A DNA stretch of 7,875 nucleotides from JBHJHK01 sp050330975 (lineage in GTDB: Bacteria; Pseudomonadota; Gammaproteobacteria; Competibacterales; Competibacteraceae): positions 1-7,875 of the forward strand of contig JBHJHK010000256.1 in assembly GCA_050330975.1 (NCBI GenBank), written 5' to 3'. Within the stretch, counting starts at the first letter, position 1. Each line of letters begins with the position of its first letter. Positions 6,540-7,875 of this stretch are shown here, piece by piece. A program made the translations under genes and the position numbers. Below the pieces are notes generated by a model. That model was not told the DNA's origin. It ran no database searches and was given only the letters and a program-made list of their open reading frames with translations.

Positions 6540-6928
6540 AGCGTGGCGGGTGACGGCCTCGATGCTACCCCGAGCCAAGCAGAGCCCTGAGCGCTGTGGG
6601 GGTATCCAGGTCGACCTGCTCCAGGGTTTTCGGCCCTTCGCCCGGCTTGCGAAACCGAGCCGTTGCTTCCAATTCCCGGGCGAGGTTGTCGTTGCCGGTT
6701 TGCGAGGGCTGGGCGGGTATCGTCTGGCCAGGGGGCGCTTTGGGATTGTAGCCGATCTGGGTGTACACCTTACTTTTGTGCTATCTTCGCTTTCGCACAA
6801 TTCTATGATGTGTCCTTGGTCAGCAAGCCATGGTACGGGTTGAGACTGCGCGGAAGGATACCATTTCGCGCATACGCCAAAGAAATGCTGAATGTATAAG
6901 CAGTGGGTTTTTTGTTCGCCCTTAGTTA

Positions 6929-6950
6929 ACTACTGGTTCTTTCTGGTAGT
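6929..6950 (+). promoter_or_regulatory. Hairpin in the leader of the SYLF gene
   Basis: ACTACTGG and CTGGTAGT pair over 8 positions, two of them G-U, around the loop TTCTTT. It ends 39 bases before the chosen start at 6990 and 9 bases before the alternative ATG at 6960. If transcribed it could influence translation or mRNA stability; as DNA it could be an operator. No known riboswitch class is recognised. Confidence 0.3.
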
Positions 6951-6989
6951 GCGTGAAACATGCAAACCAACGTAACGGTAAGAATAACC

Positions 6990-7652
6990 ATGCCCATTCA
7001 AAAAGCTGTATTGATCTTGGCTCTGTCTTTTCTGCCAACGGTTCATGCCTTCGACTTGTTGAAAGAAACTGAGGAGCTCGGCAAGTCAGCCGGTGAAATT
7101 GTCGACCGCCAAGTCAAAGATGCCGAGGATACGGTTGACACGGTGGTCGGCAACAAAAAAGCTGCCCCCCAGGCCGAAAGAGCAGCCATCGATAAAATGG
7201 CTGGCGGATCTTTGAATAAGTTGTTCTCTCAAGATACTGGTGCCAAGCAGGCCTTCGAAAAATCCTACGGCTATGCTGTATTCGACTCTGAAGCTTCCTC
7301 CTTCGGATTCACCACCACCGGCGACGGCAGGGGTGTGGCCATCAAGCGCAATGCCGATTACCGCACCTACATGAAAATGTTTTCCGCTGGCGTCGATGTT
7401 GGAGTGGGTATCCAGTATTTCCAAATGATCTTTCTTTTTCCCAACGAAGCCACCTTCAACAATTTCGTCGAGGTGGGTTGGGATGCTGACGCAGATGTGA
7501 CGGGCGCCGCGGGCAAGGACGGCGAATCCAAGCATGTTGTACTGGCTAATGGTGTCAGTGTCTATAAACTCAACGAGAACGGCATCATGCTCGACGCCAG
7601 TCTGACCGGCACAAAGTATTTTCAATCAAAAGAACTCAATGCTGGACGGTGA
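6990..7652 (+). CDS. Secreted SYLF (Ysc84-type) lipid-binding domain protein
   Basis: A 220-residue protein with a clear signal peptide: MPIQK, a hydrophobic core (AVLILALSFLP) and a VHA cleavage site after residue 20, so it is exported, probably to the periplasm. Residues about 25-60 form a charged segment likely to be helical. A SYLF domain follows (about 70-213), shown by KSYGYAVF, the Gly-rich FGFTTTGDGRGVAI stretch, the VGVGIQYFQMIFLF strand pair and the closing GIMLDASLTGTKYF. SYLF domains bind phosphoinositides in eukaryotic members; the function of bacterial secreted members is not settled. ATG 6990 gives a compact signal peptide; ATG 6960 would add ten residues, and neither has a strong ribosome binding site. 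It stands alone between an intergenic region and two hairpins, so it is probably a single-gene transcript. Composition is much less GC-rich than the first operon. Confidence 0.85.
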   Translation: MPIQKAVLILALSFLPTVHAFDLLKETEELGKSAGEIVDRQVKDAEDTVDTVVGNKKAAPQAERAAIDKMAGGSLNKLFSQDTGAKQAFEKSYGYAVFDSEASSFGFTTTGDGRGVAIKRNADYRTYMKMFSAGVDVGVGIQYFQMIFLFPNEATFNNFVEVGWDADADVTGAAGKDGESKHVVLANGVSVYKLNENGIMLDASLTGTKYFQSKELNAGR

Positions 7653-7704
7653 TTGCAAGCGCGTAGCCGTGCATTTTGGCATATTCACAAAGAATAGGCG
7701 CTCT

Positions 7705-7726
7705 AGGAAAGTCGGTCGATTTTCCT
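7705..7726 (+). terminator. Candidate terminator hairpin after the SYLF gene
   Basis: AGGAAAGTC and GATTTTCCT form a 9-bp stem (one G-U pair) around the tetraloop GGTC, 52 bases after the SYLF stop. No T run follows, so intrinsic termination is not certain; it may instead protect the 3' end of the message. Confidence 0.4.
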
Positions 7727-7752
7727 GATAGACCAATTTCCCCTCTGTGCTG

Positions 7753-7778
7753 CGCGCAAAAGGGCTCCTTTTTGCGCG
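7753..7778. terminator. Second hairpin, 9-bp perfect stem
   Basis: CGCGCAAAA and TTTTGCGCG pair perfectly around an 8-base loop (GGGCTCCT). It is stable and close to the first hairpin, but the T tract is inside the right arm rather than after it, so it does not fit a classic intrinsic terminator in either orientation. It marks the boundary with the homopolymer-rich window end. Confidence 0.35.
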
Positions 7779-7779
7779 G

Positions 7780-7875
7780 TGGCCCCGGGGCCCATAGGGG
7801 TGGGGGTTTGTGCCCGGGGCCCCGGGAAGGGGCGCCGGGGCGGGGAGGCAATTTTACCCCACCCCCCCTCGGGGG
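7780..7875. other. G/C homopolymer-rich, low-complexity end
   Basis: Runs of 4-8 G or C dominate (for example GGGGCGCCGGGGCGGGG), broken only by a short AATTTTA. The composition jumps abruptly from the moderate GC of the SYLF region. No gene, repeat unit or family signal is visible. It may be unreliable sequence at the end of an assembled contig, or a real GC-rich element. Confidence 0.5.

Larger units (their letters stand above)
6378..6989. other. Intergenic region without a convincing gene
   Basis: About 600 bases separate the toxin from the SYLF gene. Several short frames exist on both strands, but none has a clear ribosome binding site together with a recognisable domain. The best candidate is on the minus strand: a frame from 6768 to 6565 followed, after a change of frame near 6580, by another that closes near 6519; this could be a decayed gene. 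Other contents are the palindrome at 6524-6539, a TATAAG -10-like hexamer at 6895-6900 with no good -35, and a hairpin at 6929-6950. The promoter of the SYLF gene presumably lies in the last ~100 bases, which are distinctly more A/T-rich. Confidence 0.5.

Noticed and set aside
6550..6899. Two short + strand frames in the gap before the SYLF gene
   Set aside because: No ribosome binding site, no domain, and frames end without relation to neighbouring genes.
7086..7625. Minus-strand frame of 179 residues opposite the SYLF gene
   Set aside because: The sense strand encodes a signal peptide and SYLF domain; the antisense frame has no recognisable family.

Overview
The window reads as a piece of a GC-rich bacterial genome, probably proteobacterial. 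That is an inference from composition, the gene families and a secreted SYLF protein with a Gram-negative-style signal peptide; no rRNA or marker gene is present to prove it. All recognisable genes are on the + strand. No tRNA, rRNA, CRISPR array or intact insertion sequence was seen.

Region 1 (1-5645, very GC-rich) is a compact operon. It holds the C-terminal (MoCoBD_2-type) part of a molybdenum hydroxylase of the xanthine dehydrogenase family, a CoxD-like MoxR-type AAA+ ATPase, a CoxE-like von Willebrand A protein, a COG3618-type TIM-barrel amidohydrolase/lactonase, and a 529-residue protein that joins an SMP-30/gluconolactonase domain to an isochorismatase-fold domain. The genes are 4 bp apart, overlap by 4 bp twice, then are 19 bp apart, so they are almost certainly co-transcribed. 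The likely logic is a molybdenum hydroxylase that hydroxylates an N-heteroaromatic or related compound, two maturation factors that help load its Mo centre, and hydrolases that open and process the product. The substrate cannot be read from the sequence.

Two points in this operon deserve attention. The hydroxylase fragment has its own ribosome binding site, with a stop codon in another frame just upstream, so it may be a naturally split subunit (as in nicotinate dehydrogenase NdhL/NdhM) rather than a gene cut by the window edge. The isochorismatase-like domain of the fusion protein has Ser where the cysteine hydrolases of this fold have their catalytic Cys.

Region 2 (5646-6377) has visibly lower GC and carries a type II toxin-antitoxin pair: a 71-residue antitoxin and a VapC-like PIN ribonuclease, overlapping by 4 bp and preceded by a small tandem pentamer repeat. 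Region 3 (6378-6989) has no convincing gene. It contains a sharp palindrome, a possibly decayed minus-strand reading frame and a hairpin ahead of the next gene. Region 4 (6990-7652) encodes a secreted SYLF/Ysc84-domain protein, followed by two hairpins. The last ~95 bases, and to a lesser degree the first ~100, are G/C homopolymer-rich and may be unreliable sequence.
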